The position numbers and the translations under genes were made by a program. A stretch of 64,000 bases of DNA from Monosporascus cannonballus. Its lineage: Eukaryota > Ascomycota > Sordariomycetes > Xylariales. Of this stretch, positions 49,068-60,740 are shown one piece after another (the stretch's first letter is position 1; every line of letters starts with the position of its first letter). The DNA is taken from contig QJNS01000203.1 of the NCBI GenBank assembly GCA_004154925.1, positions 85,916 through 149,915 of the forward strand. Reading direction: 5' to 3'. The notes under the pieces are model-generated. The model was not told the origin of the DNA. It did no database searches and was given only the letters and a program-made list of their open reading frames with translations.

Positions 49068-50090
49068 ATTGTCGATTGTCGATTTTAATTACCTTTGCAA
49101 TATATCGGTCCAAGGTAACGGATTATTTCATCCGAATAATCTTATTTTTTATATTATCCTTTAACCTTTTATAAAACATATCGATAAAGGCGTCGGTTTC
49201 GTCATTTCCCCATCCGGCCTTGGCCGTAAAATTTTTAAAGGTTACGGCATACTTGGATACGGGTTTTTTTTTATCGGAATTACAGAACTTGTTAGGCTGC
49301 AAATTATTTTTTATCCGGATTGCCGAAATTATCGCGTATTTTATTTTCGAAATTGGTATAAAATGAAAAAAAAATTCGTTAATAAAGTCCTTTTTATTTA
49401 ATTTTTTTTATTTTTAAAAAATTCCTTATAACAGGTTTAAACTAATCAGCAGCGTCTTCCGTTAGCATGCTCTTATTGCTAAAACCTGATCCGCCGGATC
49501 GCTAAAATCTAAAAAACGAAAGTAAATTCGTATCTAAATTAAAAAGGTTTAAAAGTTACCCTTTTCATCGTAAAATTCCGGCTTCCTAGGCTTTATACAG
49601 GCGAAAAAAGCTTGGATAAATAACGTAATCTTAATTTGTCGGATTTGTTTTTCCAATTCCCGAATTCGAACCTACAGCTGCTAAATAAGGGTTTCTTAAA
49701 AGTTAATTAGTATTTTGACAATATTGAATATTATTCAGAATTGAACGGTACTACTAAATAAAAACTTGTAACGTATAACGGCTAAACAGTTTAACCAATT
49801 ATTAAACCTTAAGTTGATAGGTTTATGTTAGCAAAAGTATCGTGGGAATTTAAATAATAAATACAGTAACGTATTACGTTTTATAATATTAAAGATGCCT
49901 TAGGTAACGAATTATTATTGCAAACTGAAATTATTTAAAGTATGAAAATAATAAACATATATATTTTATTTCTACTAGCTGGCTTACCACCAGTAAATTG
50001 GTGATCCATCACGTAACCCGCCCCACCGCGCACTTGTGGTTGGATCATGGTAGACCGTTTCTGGAGGCCGTGGCTCGTTGGGTCATGACA
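49068..50090 (-). mobile_element. Chromovirus fragment F (5' LTR and gag), minus strand
   Basis: Read on the minus strand: 5' LTR 50090-49774, then gag to 49068, where element D's 3' LTR begins. The gag part matches 59478-58790 of element E. The rest of F (pol, 3' LTR) is absent from the window. F itself interrupts the region after the chromodomain of element G: the G frame resumes at 50096 within the VKNLISA block, so 50091-50095 (TCTGT) should be one TSD half. Confidence 0.82.
49774..50090 (-). repeat. 5' LTR of fragment F (317 bp, U3 type d)
   Basis: On the minus strand it starts TGTCATGACCCAACGAGCC and ends GCCGTTATA. It has about one 35-bp unit where copy D's LTR has nearly four, which accounts for its shorter length. 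U3 is balanced in composition; R/U5 is AT-rich. Confidence 0.88.
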
Positions 50091-50106
50091 TCTGTCAAAA
50101 ACCTTA

Positions 50107-50686
50107 TTAGCGCCTAGCGCCTATTAAAAAGCTTTTATTAATAACGGTAAAACCACCAGAAATAATCGCGTCCCAATTAATATTTTTAGCGAATTAATCG
50201 GTATTACCGATACCAAACCAGTCCACGGGACCAACGGGAGGAACCAAAGCAGCTATAAAAGCCTTGGCGATAACCTACTTCTGGCATTCCTGTCCCTCCA
50301 GCTTTTCGAACGGTTGCAATTCCCCTTATACCATTTTTATTCTTTTCGAACGAAAAAAAATATTTTGTTTCCGAAAACGAATTAAACGCGTAATGGCCTT
50401 ATTTATTTTCTGTTAATAACGTTTTTGCAATTCCAAAAAACGTTCCTTTACAAGAACCTTTTTTCGTTTTAAGCGTTGGTTTTCGACACGACTGCTTTCC
50501 AAAAAAAAAAAGAGAAACGCCGGTTCCATCGTAAAAATATCCACGTTTGACGTAAATCTTATATTTTAAAACATTTTCTATTATTTCGCATTTTTAACCC
50601 TTAAAAAAACAAAAAAAGCACGGCATAATTTCGAAATTAAAATCGTCAAAAATAAAAAGCAGGTTTTGCTAATAAGTGGTAAAAAA
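50107..50686 (-). pseudogene. Antisense Zn2Cys6/coiled-coil ORF of fragment G
   Basis: On the minus strand six positions from 50620 to 50531 read C-x2-C-x6-C-x8-Y-x2-Y-x6-Y, so the first three Cys survive, with a single stop inside. Then follow VENQRLKRKKVLVKERFLEL, QKINKAITRLIRFRKQ and EKLEGQECQK (basic/acidic, coiled-coil-like) and a tail PVDWFGIGNTD, ending VINKSFLIGARR with stop 50107-50109. The pol stop overlaps by 11 nt. Frame shifts or indels are likely between the parts; the start is unknown. Confidence 0.78.
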
Positions 50687-50792
50687 AACCTGACGACGAT
50701 TTTTAATAACGCGACCCGATATCGTGAAAAACTGTTAATACTTACCAAGAAAAATAAATTTTGAAGGTAAAATTTGGGGAAAAGAGAAATCG

Positions 50793-51192
50793 TATTATAA
50801 CTTAATAAGTTCCGGCCTTAAAAAACGGTTAAATAAGCATAATACGGATTATCCTTTAAATTACATAATAAGTGCTTAGCAAATTTTACTAAGCATAACT
50901 AATTAATACTACATCATTATTTAGCAAGAATTCGCTGAATATAATTAAGCAAAAATATATAATAACAGCAAAAAACTAATATATATATACGTTCGTTATT
51001 TCCACAATTTAAATAACTTCAGCTTATAACAAACTACTTATTAATACTAATTGTTTGCAATACGCTTTTGCATCTTTGGTATTAAAAAACGTAATTAAAT
51101 TATCTTATTATTACAAAGTCCTACGATACTTCTGCCAACATAAACCCGTACGACTAAGGTTTAATAGTTGGTTAAACCTCCTAGCCGTCACA
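50793..51192 (+). repeat. 3' LTR of fragment G (400 bp, U3 type e)
   Basis: It starts TATTATAACTTAATAAG and ends GCCGTCACA. U3 matches 48687-49067. The 5 bp after it (ATTTG) have no partner in the window because the 5' end of G is lost. Confidence 0.87.
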
Positions 51193-51246
51193 ATTTGACA
51201 GAAAATAATCGGTTTTTTTTCGCTTTTTTCCAGATATCCTAATAAT

Positions 51247-51670
51247 TGTAACGAACCTGTCATACATCCACCTGGAGGTATGAGCAGTATCCGAAATGGG
51301 GTCTTGATTTGCAGGTAACAATAGGGCGAGGAATGATTCACTGGGGGTCTGTTCGTTAAAGAGATTTAAAGACTCTTCCCTCAATCAGAGAACGGTGCAG
51401 TTGCCTCTGGACTGAGAGCTTAGATTGATAGCTAAGGAGCGAAACTAAACAGGTGCTATTTACATGAGAGACCGATCCATTATATATCCCGGTTCCTCAG
51501 GGTGGGTGTGTCGCGGATCTGTTGGATCTGTGTGGTCTGGTCCCCAGGTCACCTAGATCAACCAGATCACCTTAAGAGCCAAGCCTCTCGTCCGGAGTTT
51601 AGCCGTGGCAGGTCCGCGCTAGGCCTTAAAGGTTGGTCTTCTCGAGACAGGAACCCCTGTTCCTGTAACA
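51247..51670. mobile_element. Solo LTR, family S4 (424 bp), unmutated
   Basis: It starts TGTAACGAACC and ends CCTGTAACA, with exact ATAAT duplications at 51242-51246 and 51671-51675. Composition is balanced, in sharp contrast to both sides, and it contains a TATATAT motif near 51482. No other copy is in the window. Short open frames across it, for example 51502-51702, are not genes. Confidence 0.88.
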
Positions 51671-51675
51671 ATAAT

Positions 51676-52132
51676 ACTTTACCTTATTTATTACGCTATT
51701 AATTTGTTTTAATATATCACTTTTTTGTAATAAGATTTTCTGTAACGTTAGTACTACTGTTTAAGACTAAGTAAAATAAAGTATTTATTATTCTGATTAT
51801 TATCTAAGCTAAAAACGCCCGTAAATTTTATTTTCTAAATTAAGAACTTTTATTTAACGTAACAATTTAAGGGCGATTTATTACATTATTATCGGAATTC
51901 CATAAATTGTTCCTTATATTTTTGATCGAAAATGTTAATATTTACGTAATATTTTCTAATAAAAATTTATAAATTTTTTATTTTTTATTTTTTTAAAAAT
52001 TATAATAAGCAAGTATAATACGGTATAATCGCTAGATATTCGTAATAAAAGGGTCCATATAACATATAATCTATTAAATATAACTAAAAGTATTTTGCCT
52101 TAGCCTTTTGGCGCAAGTTTCCATAATGACCT
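51676..52132. other. AT-rich sequence without recognised features
   Basis: No gene was recognised. It may be the 5' continuation of repeat R1, whose copy 1 is cut by the window start so that the true R1 beginning cannot be compared. Confidence 0.3.
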
Positions 52133-52880
52133 TTATTTAAAATTTTTTAAATTAACGTACCTTTATAAAATTTCGGGTAATTATAACGTAATATTTGTTT
52201 ATCGTCGTTAAATTTTGTAACGATATCGTAATTAATTTTTAAATTTTTATGTTTTTAACTTGTTATATTATTTATTATTCGGCCAGTGATTAAAATAATT
52301 TTAATATTAGGGATTTTGTTAATAAATAATTTCTAAAATCTAATTATTATTAAGGTATTTAATCTTTTTTTGTTTTAAATTTTAGAACGTAATTATTATA
52401 TTATGTCCGTTTTTTAACCGTTTTGTTAATAGTTATCGGGACGTATCCTTATTATATATATAAGATAATTTGGGATCTTAGAGATTTTGGTTTTTTGCCC
52501 GTTAGGGTTGCCTTATAAACTTTTTCGCCTGTTTCCGTACCGTAATTGATCGTTCGTCGGTTGGGTTCCGATCGGCGGTTTTTTCGACTAATAATGTAAA
52601 TTTATTTTGTAATCCGCGAATTTTATTTTTAATAATTATCGCGTTATTTTCTGTAATAAATATAAAAAAATATAAAATAATAAATAGTTATAAGCTGGAA
52701 TAAGATAAGTTGCGATTAGTCGTAAAATAAATTTCAAAGAATAAATATATCACGTTATTTCCATTTGGCATTTCTTATTAGTTGTCAGATAGTTAATTTA
52801 TATTAATAAATGGGTCGGTAGCTGATAGATAGCTGGTCGGCTACCAGCCTCATCCTTATAAGGACTGTATTCTTACAATA
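52133..52880. repeat. Repeat R1, copy 2
   Basis: It aligns along its length with 1-749 in the same orientation and is less mutated (cgttcgtcggttgggttccg here against an AT-richer version there). It ends near CTTACA. A TATATATATAAG motif near 52455 and an ACA end would suit an LTR, but no TSD or TG start was found. The 235 bp to 53115 hold nothing recognised. Confidence 0.68.
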
Positions 52881-53120
52881 TTATAGTGTAAAACGAAATA
52901 TTAATTCAAATAATTAAAACGATTTTTAATATTTATTTTTATGTAAAAAATAAGTGTAATATTAACGAAAAGCCAATGGTAAATTAATAAGAAATTATAA
53001 TTAATTTAAGCGTAATTACTTTTTACAATTAACATATTCAGCTTATAATTATTTGTACGATAACGCAGCCCCTAATAGCCATAAGAGCTAGAACAGGACC
53101 CCATATATCCTGATAAGACG

Positions 53121-53546
53121 TATAACGAGTTGGCGGTTTAACCAACTATTAAACCTTAGTCGTACGGGTTTATGTTAGCAGAAGTACCGTGAAAATCTAA
53201 GCAATAAATACAGTAATATATTACGTTTCGTAATACCAAAGGTGCTTTAAGTAACGAATTATTATTACAAACTGAAGTTATCTAAATAATGGAAATAATA
53301 AACGTATATATAGATCTTATTTCCATTTACTGGTTTACTACCAGTAAGTTAATAATCCGGTTTACTGGTTTACTACCAGTAAGTTGATAATCCGGCTTAT
53401 TGGTTTATTATTAATAAGTTGGTAATCCGGCTTACTGGCTTATTACTAGTGAATTAATAATTTATTACGTGACCTGCCTTACCGCGCACCTATGGTTAGG
53501 TCGTGGCAGTCCGTTTCTGGAGACCGTGGCTCGTTAGGTTATGATA
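53121..53546 (-). repeat. 3' LTR of copy E (426 bp, U3 type d)
   Basis: On the minus strand it starts TATCATAACC (TG to TA) and ends CGTTATA. It holds about four 35-bp units with ACTGGT cores around 53322-53465. One unit more than its partner at 59479-59869. Confidence 0.9.
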
Positions 53547-53619
53547 TGATTTCTTTCTTTTACAAATTTTGCCCTTAAGATTTTCTTTTTATTTGGTAAG
53601 TTTCTGGTATTTATTTAAT

Positions 53620-54188
53620 ATGTTTTCCGGTGTCGCTAAACGTCATTCCTGCAAATCCGAACAGCGATTTGCCTTGGCTAATTTAATTGAACTTGAAGGT
53701 TTCGACGTGATGCCTTATTTTTTCTATTTTGTCCGGCAACTTAGTTGCCAAATGATGGACGGGGTTTTTCGTTATAAAGAATATGTTCGCAAAGGTCGTT
53801 CGTATGACGAAATAGGGGTTCCTATTTTTATAATTAACCGTCATATTGCAAAGTCGAAAAGATTAAAAGAAAAACAGCTAGCTGCTAAAAAATCTTTATC
53901 CGAAGCTTTTGCGCGTTTTTTTATATATGTCGTTAACGCTAATATTATTAATTTTAAGGTATAAAATTTGTTAATTGCGCCTTTTAATCTTTAAATAATT
54001 CCGACAACTTTACGTAATTAGAATCAAAATTTATAATCAAGGATTAGGCCTTAAGAGAAATGGATATTATTAATTAAAATACGGTAAACTAAGGATTTTT
54101 TTCCTTGGATCTTGTAAATTAAAATACCATTATTTCGGGTGGTTCCGTTATTATTAATAAAAGTTTTTTAATAAACGTTAAACGTTAA
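53620..54188 (+). pseudogene. Antisense Zn2Cys6/coiled-coil ORF of copy E
   Basis: Pol of E is on the minus strand, so this plus-strand ORF is antisense. From ATG 53620 it is open for 114 codons to a stop at 53962. Positions 53716 to 53805 show the six cluster sites spaced Y-x2-Y-x6-C-x8-Y-x2-Y-x6-Y followed by D; only the third Cys is left. A Lys/Glu/Ala-rich stretch (KSKRLKEKQLAAKKSLSEAF) follows. In another frame, after an indel, the tail DLVN..NTIISGGSVIINK continues to a stop at 54186-54188, overlapping the pol stop (54178-54180) by 11 nt. An upstream in-frame TTG at 53569 is less likely as a start. Confidence 0.8.
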
Positions 54189-57100
54189 TAAGGTTCTTAG
54201 CAGTTTTCTAAGTATTTTCGGAATTTGGGTACTTTTTTTACTTAATTAAATATTAGGTAAATCCGTTTTATTTTCGCATATCGAGCACTTTTTCTATTTT
54301 ATATACCTATTTATTCTCCATTTTCGTATCGTTTTATACCGTATATACCTTAATTATATTTGTTGCTAATTCGAATAAAGAAACGTAAAAGATTAGATGG
54401 AGTTTAATTTTTGGTGGAAATTCCAGTTAATAGTTGTTTTCTGAGATTTTCTTGATAATTTTATATGGACCGATATATTTGAAATCGAATTTTTTGCTGG
54501 GTCATTTTGTTTGAATATTTTTTATTGCGAAAAAAACCATTTCCCCCTTTTTAAAAGTTAGTTCTTTTAGCTTTTTTTAGTTATAATATTTGCTTCTTTG
54601 ATTTCGAACGAATTCCAATTCTGTTTTTATTTTTTGGTGCAGTTATCGTAATTGTTCTGATGTAAGGATTATTTTGACGTTAATTGGACCGTCGTCGCAT
54701 ATTTCTTTATAAATTTCTGGAATAAATCCAAAGTTCGCATTCGCAGATATTATTTTGATATTTTTATGGTAGTTAATTAAGCAATTAGTAATTTTTTAAC
54801 CCAGTTATTCTATTCGTAATTAATGTAGCATCGTAAGTAAGTTTCCAAAGTTTAATTTGTTCGTTCCGTTTATTTATCCGTTTGAAGTTTAAATACGTTA
54901 AATAATTTGTGATCTAGGCCGATTTATGCCATTAGGCTTTGCCAAAATTTAAATGCAAATATTAATCCTTTATTTAAAATAATTTCCATTGGTAATCCGT
55001 ATATGCTAAAAAATATATTTAAAAACATATATACCACTTATTCGGCGTTTGTATTTTTATAATATAATAAAAAAAATAAGAAATTTTCGTAAATCGATTA
55101 ACAATTACGAGGATACTATCGTAATATATTCCCGTAATTAAATTTTCCAATATAAAAAGTTTAATAATAAAGTCGAATATAATTAAATACTATCGCCGCT
55201 TTATAATTAATAATAGCTGTAGTTTTCTATAAGGCTTATGTCGTCGAATTTTTGTTTTGGCGCAAATATCGTATCGCCGTATAATTTTTTGCACCGTTAA
55301 TTTTATTTTAAAAAATGAATATATACGTTAAAGCCGTTTTAGGGTTTTGTAAATCCTTAAATATTTATGTAATTAAGATTCGTATATTTTCCGTATTAAA
55401 TTCTTTTAATATTGTTTTAAAATTTTATTTTATCCGTTTTTGGTTTTTTAAAAGGCCATTATTATATTGCTAAATTCTTTAATACATATTTAAAGATATT
55501 GCCCGAAATGTCGTAATTTATCGTAACCATAAATATTTGTCTATAATGATATTAAATTGATATAATTAATATTAACTAATTTTTCTTGGAAATCTAATTT
55601 CTTACTTAAAATATTTGCTTTGTCATTTTTTAAACTTTTTATAAAAATAATAACGAAATCGAAATTCGCTAATTTTTTTACGTATTTTAATTATTATTCT
55701 GTAAGTTCCTTAATTATGGTAAATCGGGTAAGATTTTAATAATCCGTATAAACCTTAACTTGATATAAATCTTTTTAAAAAGTACTTAAATTTTCAAAAT
55801 ATTATAATAATAGCTATAAATTCTGTATTTGGAATGCCGTTATTAAATTTAATTTCTTGTAATTTATACGAAAAAAATATAATAAGGTATAATTTATTTT
55901 AATTATTTTGTTATCTAATTATTACGTTTAATTAATAATCTGAAATATCGGTTTTGAATTTAACGGAATAATTTAAATCGTATATAATTAATATTAATTC
56001 GTTAATAATCGTATTTTTAATATCTTAAAATACTTGTGCCGTATTTAACGTTTATATAAACTTTTTTTTTCGTAAAATTCGTTAAGGGTATAATTATTTT
56101 ATTAAAATTTCGAATAAACTTCCTATTATAATTAATATATTCCAAAAATACTTATATTTTCTTAACCGTTAGTAACGTTTATTATTTTGTAATTACAGTA
56201 ATTTTCTTAAAATTTATCTTAATATATTTTAAAATAATAATATATCCCCGATATTCCATTTTTTATATATGGAATTAAGTCTTTTCGGCATTAATAAATA
56301 GTTTTATATTCTATAAAGCTTAAAAAACTTTATCAACATATTTTGCATATATCTTTTTCGTTTTTAAAAATATAAAAATATCGTCAAAATAGCAAATAAC
56401 GAAAATATGAAGGTATTTTCGTAATATATAATCTATTATTCATTAAAAAATTACTAATACGTTCGTAAATCCTATTAATATAACCAAATATTTAAATAAT
56501 TTATATTTCGTCGTAAAAGTTATTGTTTATTCGTATTCTTTTTTAATTTTAATAAGGTTATATTTATTTTTAAAATTAAATACTATAAACCATATAGTTT
56601 TATAAAATCGGTTTTTTATTTTTATAATTAAGGATAATAATATTTAATCGTTAATCATAATATCGTTTCATTATTAATAATTAATCATAAGTCGTAATTT
56701 CTTTTTTATAAATACGGAAAATATAAGATATTTTGCCGGTAATTTCTAAAATCGAATGTATTTTTTTATAACCGATTTTCCAAATATTTTTTAAAAATAC
56801 GTAATTCGTTTCCGTTAAAATTATAAATAAGGTAAAACTTCGTCGAAAATCCTTATTTAAAAATTATTTCATAATTTTATTCGCTATATTTTAATAATTT
56901 CGTATCCAATGTCCTTTTGAAAAGCTGCTTATATTTATGGTACTATTATAACACCTTCATTAAAATTTTTAACTTTTTAGATTATTATTTTTATTATTTT
57001 AAATTATTATGCAATTATTTTAATTTTATTTTAATTATAATAATAATACGTCGTATTTTCTTTAATACTTATTTTTTTATATGTTTTATTTCTTTAGGTA

Positions 57101-58480
57101 ATAAAATTTCTATTATATCCTTATGCTTATATTCGTCGCCATTATCGACCGAATATTAAGATTTTAATTTTTTCTTTTTTTATCCATTAATAAGATATAA
57201 AATAAATTTTATTTAACCAGTCCCGCCATTAATTAAAATTCCGTATTAACGTATTGATGATAATTCTAAGATTATATCGTAATTCTTAAATAAAATAATA
57301 TCGAAATTAACCGTTTAATATTGTTTTTAAATAAAAATCTCGAAGTAATTAATTTTACGTATAATTTTTCCATTATCGTAAGCGAATTTCTAACTTTCGG
57401 TATTCGTTATTATATAAAGTTTTAACTTATATTTCCATAACAGTTTAAACTTATTAATTATATCTGATATAATATAATTCCCGCCTAAAGCTCCGTAATT
57501 CACTATTATGGTATACGAATATATTCCGATTCGTATGTCCAAAATAATAAGGTTATTAACGTTTTTTATCGTTACGTTTAAAGCCTTTTTTAGGAATTCC
57601 CTTTAATTTTTCTAGGTTTCGTTATTTTACGGCTTTTTTATAAATAACTTTTTTCTTTTAATTCTTGTTCGATTTTATTAAATTTTATTTATATTTTTTA
57701 GTTTAACGTATTAAGCTATTGTATTTGTTATTATTGCCGGCGTATTATTCCTTCGAATAATATTAATTACTTTTAATTTTTTTACAATTTCTTTCTTTAT
57801 TAAATAAATTATTTTCTTATATTTACGATTATATCCTATTATATATTATCCTAATTATTAATACAGAAATGTTTTATAAATTGACGTATTTCTTTTAATA
57901 ATTTTCTTTTTGTAAAAATCCGTAAAAAATATTAATTTAAAATAAAAATCCGTAATAACCTTTTAATTATACTTTTTAATTATACGTTAAATTAAATGTT
58001 TTTCCGTTTGGTTATTATATTATTTATAATAATAAAAAGGGTTTGTTAATAAGTATTAATTTCTTTCGGGCCAGCTTTTTATTTCGGCCTGTTATTAAAT
58101 ATTTCCTAAGGTTATAGTTTAAAGCTGTCGATATTATTGCTTATAATGCTTATTATTTCCGGTACGATTTGGAAAATCGAATCTTTTATAATATATACGG
58201 GTAATATATTTATAAATATATTATTTCCAATTTTCATAATTGGGATATTCTCGTCGTCTACAATATATAACGTATATTTGCTATATCGATTAAGGGTTTT
58301 GGGGCAGATTTTTTCTATTTCACCCTAATATTCGCGTAATTATCCTTATAATGCTTTTTATTATGTTCGTAATATTTGTTAAATTAATTTTTTGGCTTTT
58401 CGTATCCCTTATTAAATTTTTTATCGTAATGGTCCTTATTGGACCTTTTGCTATAAGTCTAATACGTATTTGGCTTAAAT
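54178..58480 (-). pseudogene. pol of copy E
   Basis: The RT box reads FVICYFDDIFIFLK, YLDD changed to YFDD, at 56380-56391. The chromodomain at 54306-54187 reads VYKIEKVLDMRK, a stop, NGFT, a stop, YLIK, a stop, KKYPNSENT and later AKNLI; stops sit at former Gln and Trp codons. The integrase core lies near 55080-55160. The frame is otherwise full of stops. Confidence 0.85.
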
Positions 58481-58489
58481 CATGTTAAT

Positions 58490-59470
58490 ATTTTGCTGTC
58501 GTTTTTTTAATTCTTTCTGGATTATTCTTCCGGTATAGGTATTTAGTTATTTTGCCGTAGCTTTTTGGGTTTCCTATACTTATAGCTCTTATGTCCCATT
58601 TTGCCGTAATTAAAGCATTTAATTTGGCTCCAGTTTTGTTTATGGGTAACGCCGAATTTCATAAGTCCTAATGCCGTTCTATGAGAAATAAAAGATGCGT
58701 CTTGTTTTTTTCTCTAATTGGATTTGTTATGTCCCGAACGTAAGCAATATTATCTTTTTTTTTTATCGTTTTTCAAATTGTTAATTATTAATCTTAATTA
58801 TTTTTGTTATATACCGATCCAGGGTAATTAATTATTTAATCTGAAAAATTTAATTTTTTATATTATCTTTTAATCTTTTATAAAAATATCGATAAAAGTA
58901 TTGGCCTTATCGTTTTTCTATTTTATTTTGGCCGTAAAACTTTTAAAGATTATAACATATTTAAACGTAGGTCCTTTTTGTCGGAATTATAAAAGTTATT
59001 AAGCCGTAAATCGTTTTTTATCCGGATTGCCGAAATTATCGCATATTTTATTTTCAAAATTAATATAAAATAAAAAAGTTTTATTAATAAAGTTTTCTTT
59101 ATTTAGTTTTCCTATTTTTAAGAAATTTCTTATAATAGGCTTAAATTAATTAACTATATTTCTCGTTAGGTATATATTTATTATTAGGACCTGATTCGTT
59201 GGATTATTAAGGTTTAAGAAACGAAAATAAATTCGTACCTAAGCTAAAAAAGTTTAAAAATTACTTTTTCCATTATAAAGTTCCGGCTTTCTAGGTTTTA
59301 TGCGGGCGAAAAAGACTTAGGCAGGTGGCGTAACCTTAATTTGTCGGATTTCTTTATCCAGTTTTCGAATTTGAGCCTGAAATTGTTAAATAAGGGTTTT
59401 TTAAATACTGGTTAATATTTTGACAATATTAAATATTACTTAAAGTTTGACGATATTATTAAATAAAAGC
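58490..59470 (-). pseudogene. gag of copy E with CCHC zinc knuckle
   Basis: The knuckle at 58617-58576 reads CFNYGKMGHKSYKY, C-x2-C-x4-H-x4-C with two Cys changed to Tyr. The N-terminal part matches gags of C and F. The leader next to the 5' LTR carries the segment also seen after the 5' LTRs of B and C. Confidence 0.78.
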
Positions 59471-59478
59471 TTATAACG

Positions 59479-59869
59479 TATAACGGTTAGGCGGTTTAAT
59501 TAATTATTAAACCTTAGTTGTACGAGTTTATATTGGCAAAAGTATCGTAAAAATCTAAATAATAAATATAATAACGTATTACGTTTTGTAATACTAAAAA
59601 TGCTTTAAGTAACGAATTATTATTGCAAACTAAAGCTATTTAAATTATGGAAGTAATAAGGATATATATAGATCTTATTTTCATTTACTGGTTTATTATT
59701 AATAAATTAATAATCCGGCTTATTAGCTTATTATTAATAAGTTGGTAATCCGGCTTACCGGCTTACCACCAATAAGTTAATGATCCATCACGTGACCTGC
59801 CCTACCGCGCACCTGTGGTTAGGTCGTGGCAGACCGTTTCTGGAGACCGTGGCTCGTTGGGTTATGACA
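59479..59869 (-). repeat. 5' LTR of copy E (391 bp, U3 type d)
   Basis: On the minus strand it starts TGTCATAACCC and ends CCGTTATA. U3 includes about three 35-bp units. It is flanked on the outside by AGACG, matching the other end. Confidence 0.92.
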
Positions 59870-59874
59870 AGACG

Positions 59875-60148
59875 TTTCCAAATATCAAGAAAAGTAACTA
59901 GTTGCTGATATAGCCCAGAAGGGTTTGAAATTGCTGATCTTTTGGTCTTGGGATTAGCGTCGCACCCTCGCTTACCTTACATTATTATAGCTGAATGAAT
60001 TTGTAAATAAAATAATGTAAAATATGAAATGTAATAATTATCTTATTAAAATTAAACTTTAACGTACGGTAATTAAAAAACTCTTTATATATTATAATCG
60101 CGCCAGAATAAGGTTCTTCCGGGGTGCTGGGAGCTTGATAACTAACAT
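59875..60148. other. Transition from the AT-rich block to balanced sequence
   Basis: No gene is recognised here. Composition shifts over about 100 bp. The minus-strand open frame at 59985-60185 has no family resemblance. Near 59905-59965 box-A/B-like words occur but no tRNA fold could be built. Confidence 0.4.
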
Positions 60149-60740
60149 AGATACCCTTATTCCACGACATCGATCTAGCAACCATTCGCGGCCGACCCTC
60201 GGCCCAACATGCTATCCAGCTGGCTTGCCACCAGCTAGCTCAGGCTCCGCCTATTAATCTCGACAGCTACAGAAAAGACGCCTGGCACGTGCTGAACAGC
60301 AGCGACTATACCGAACTAAGCGATAGCAAACAGTACGATGCCGCCCGCGACGCCTGGTGAGAAATTAATGAGTGTGCCACGAAATTGATGCGCAGACTAA
60401 GGCCAACAGCCCCCTTAAGACCAAACAAAACGCCTTGGAGACGATCCGCAAGATCCTCAAGATGATGTTGCTTACATGCGACACTCTAGGGCGCGAAGTC
60501 AGGAAGGACCTGCAGTGGGATGCCGACATTCCGAACGTGATGATACGGATCTTGGAGAGCATGTATGCTGAAGATCGGATCAGGGTGGGAAGTGCCGCGG
60601 ATGCGAAAGGTTCCCTAGCGGAAAAGATTCAGTGGATTCTGGACGAAGCAGTCACGTACGGCCTTAAGGAGCTAGATAGTCTCGATCGTGTGTTTGAACT
60701 TATGGGGGAGGATGTACACGAAACGGGCGAAGGTGAATGA
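60149..60740 (+). pseudogene. Pseudogene of unknown family (helical, charged protein)
   Basis: One plus-strand frame from ~60149 gives IPLFHDIDLATIRGR, continues through LDSYRKDAWHVLNSSDY and QYDAARDAW, and hits TGA at 60358-60360. It reads on as EINECATK, then a frame change within about 60372-60390 leads to a 110-codon open end: KANSPLKTKQNALETIRKIL, WDADIPNVMIRILESMYAED, AEKIQWILDEAVTYGLKELD, stop at 60738-60740. Codon use is normal and GC-balanced, unlike the repeats to its left. A TAG lies in frame just upstream of ~60149, so the true start or an earlier exon is lost. I do not recognise the family; an intron near 60358-60385 is an alternative to the stop plus frameshift. Confidence 0.55.

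Larger units (their letters stand above)
50096..51192 (+). mobile_element. Chromovirus fragment G (3' end only)
   Basis: It holds the end of the chromodomain region (VKNLISA, stop 50115-50117), the antisense ORF and the 3' LTR at 50793-51192. Everything upstream is missing, cut by insertion of F and later rearrangement. Its antisense ORF and LTR are of the same kinds as those of copy D. Confidence 0.82.
53121..59869 (-). mobile_element. Complete chromovirus copy E, minus strand (6.7 kb)
   Basis: Exact AGACG duplications flank it at 53116-53120 and 59870-59874. On the minus strand: 5' LTR 59869-59479, gag, pol, chromodomain, antisense ORF (plus strand), 3' LTR 53546-53121. LTR lengths are 391 and 426 bp, a difference of one 35-bp repeat unit. 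It is heavily RIP-mutated inside and marks the right end of the AT-rich block. Confidence 0.94.

Noticed and set aside
1..59900. Centromere or subtelomere assignment
   Set aside because: AT-rich RIPed gypsy arrays are compatible with a centromere, but there is no telomere repeat or decisive mark, and such AT-rich blocks also occur along chromosome arms. CENP-A ChIP would be needed.
59905..59965. Possible tRNA gene
   Set aside because: Words resembling boxes A and B occur, but no consistent acceptor, anticodon and T-arm pairing could be drawn on either strand.
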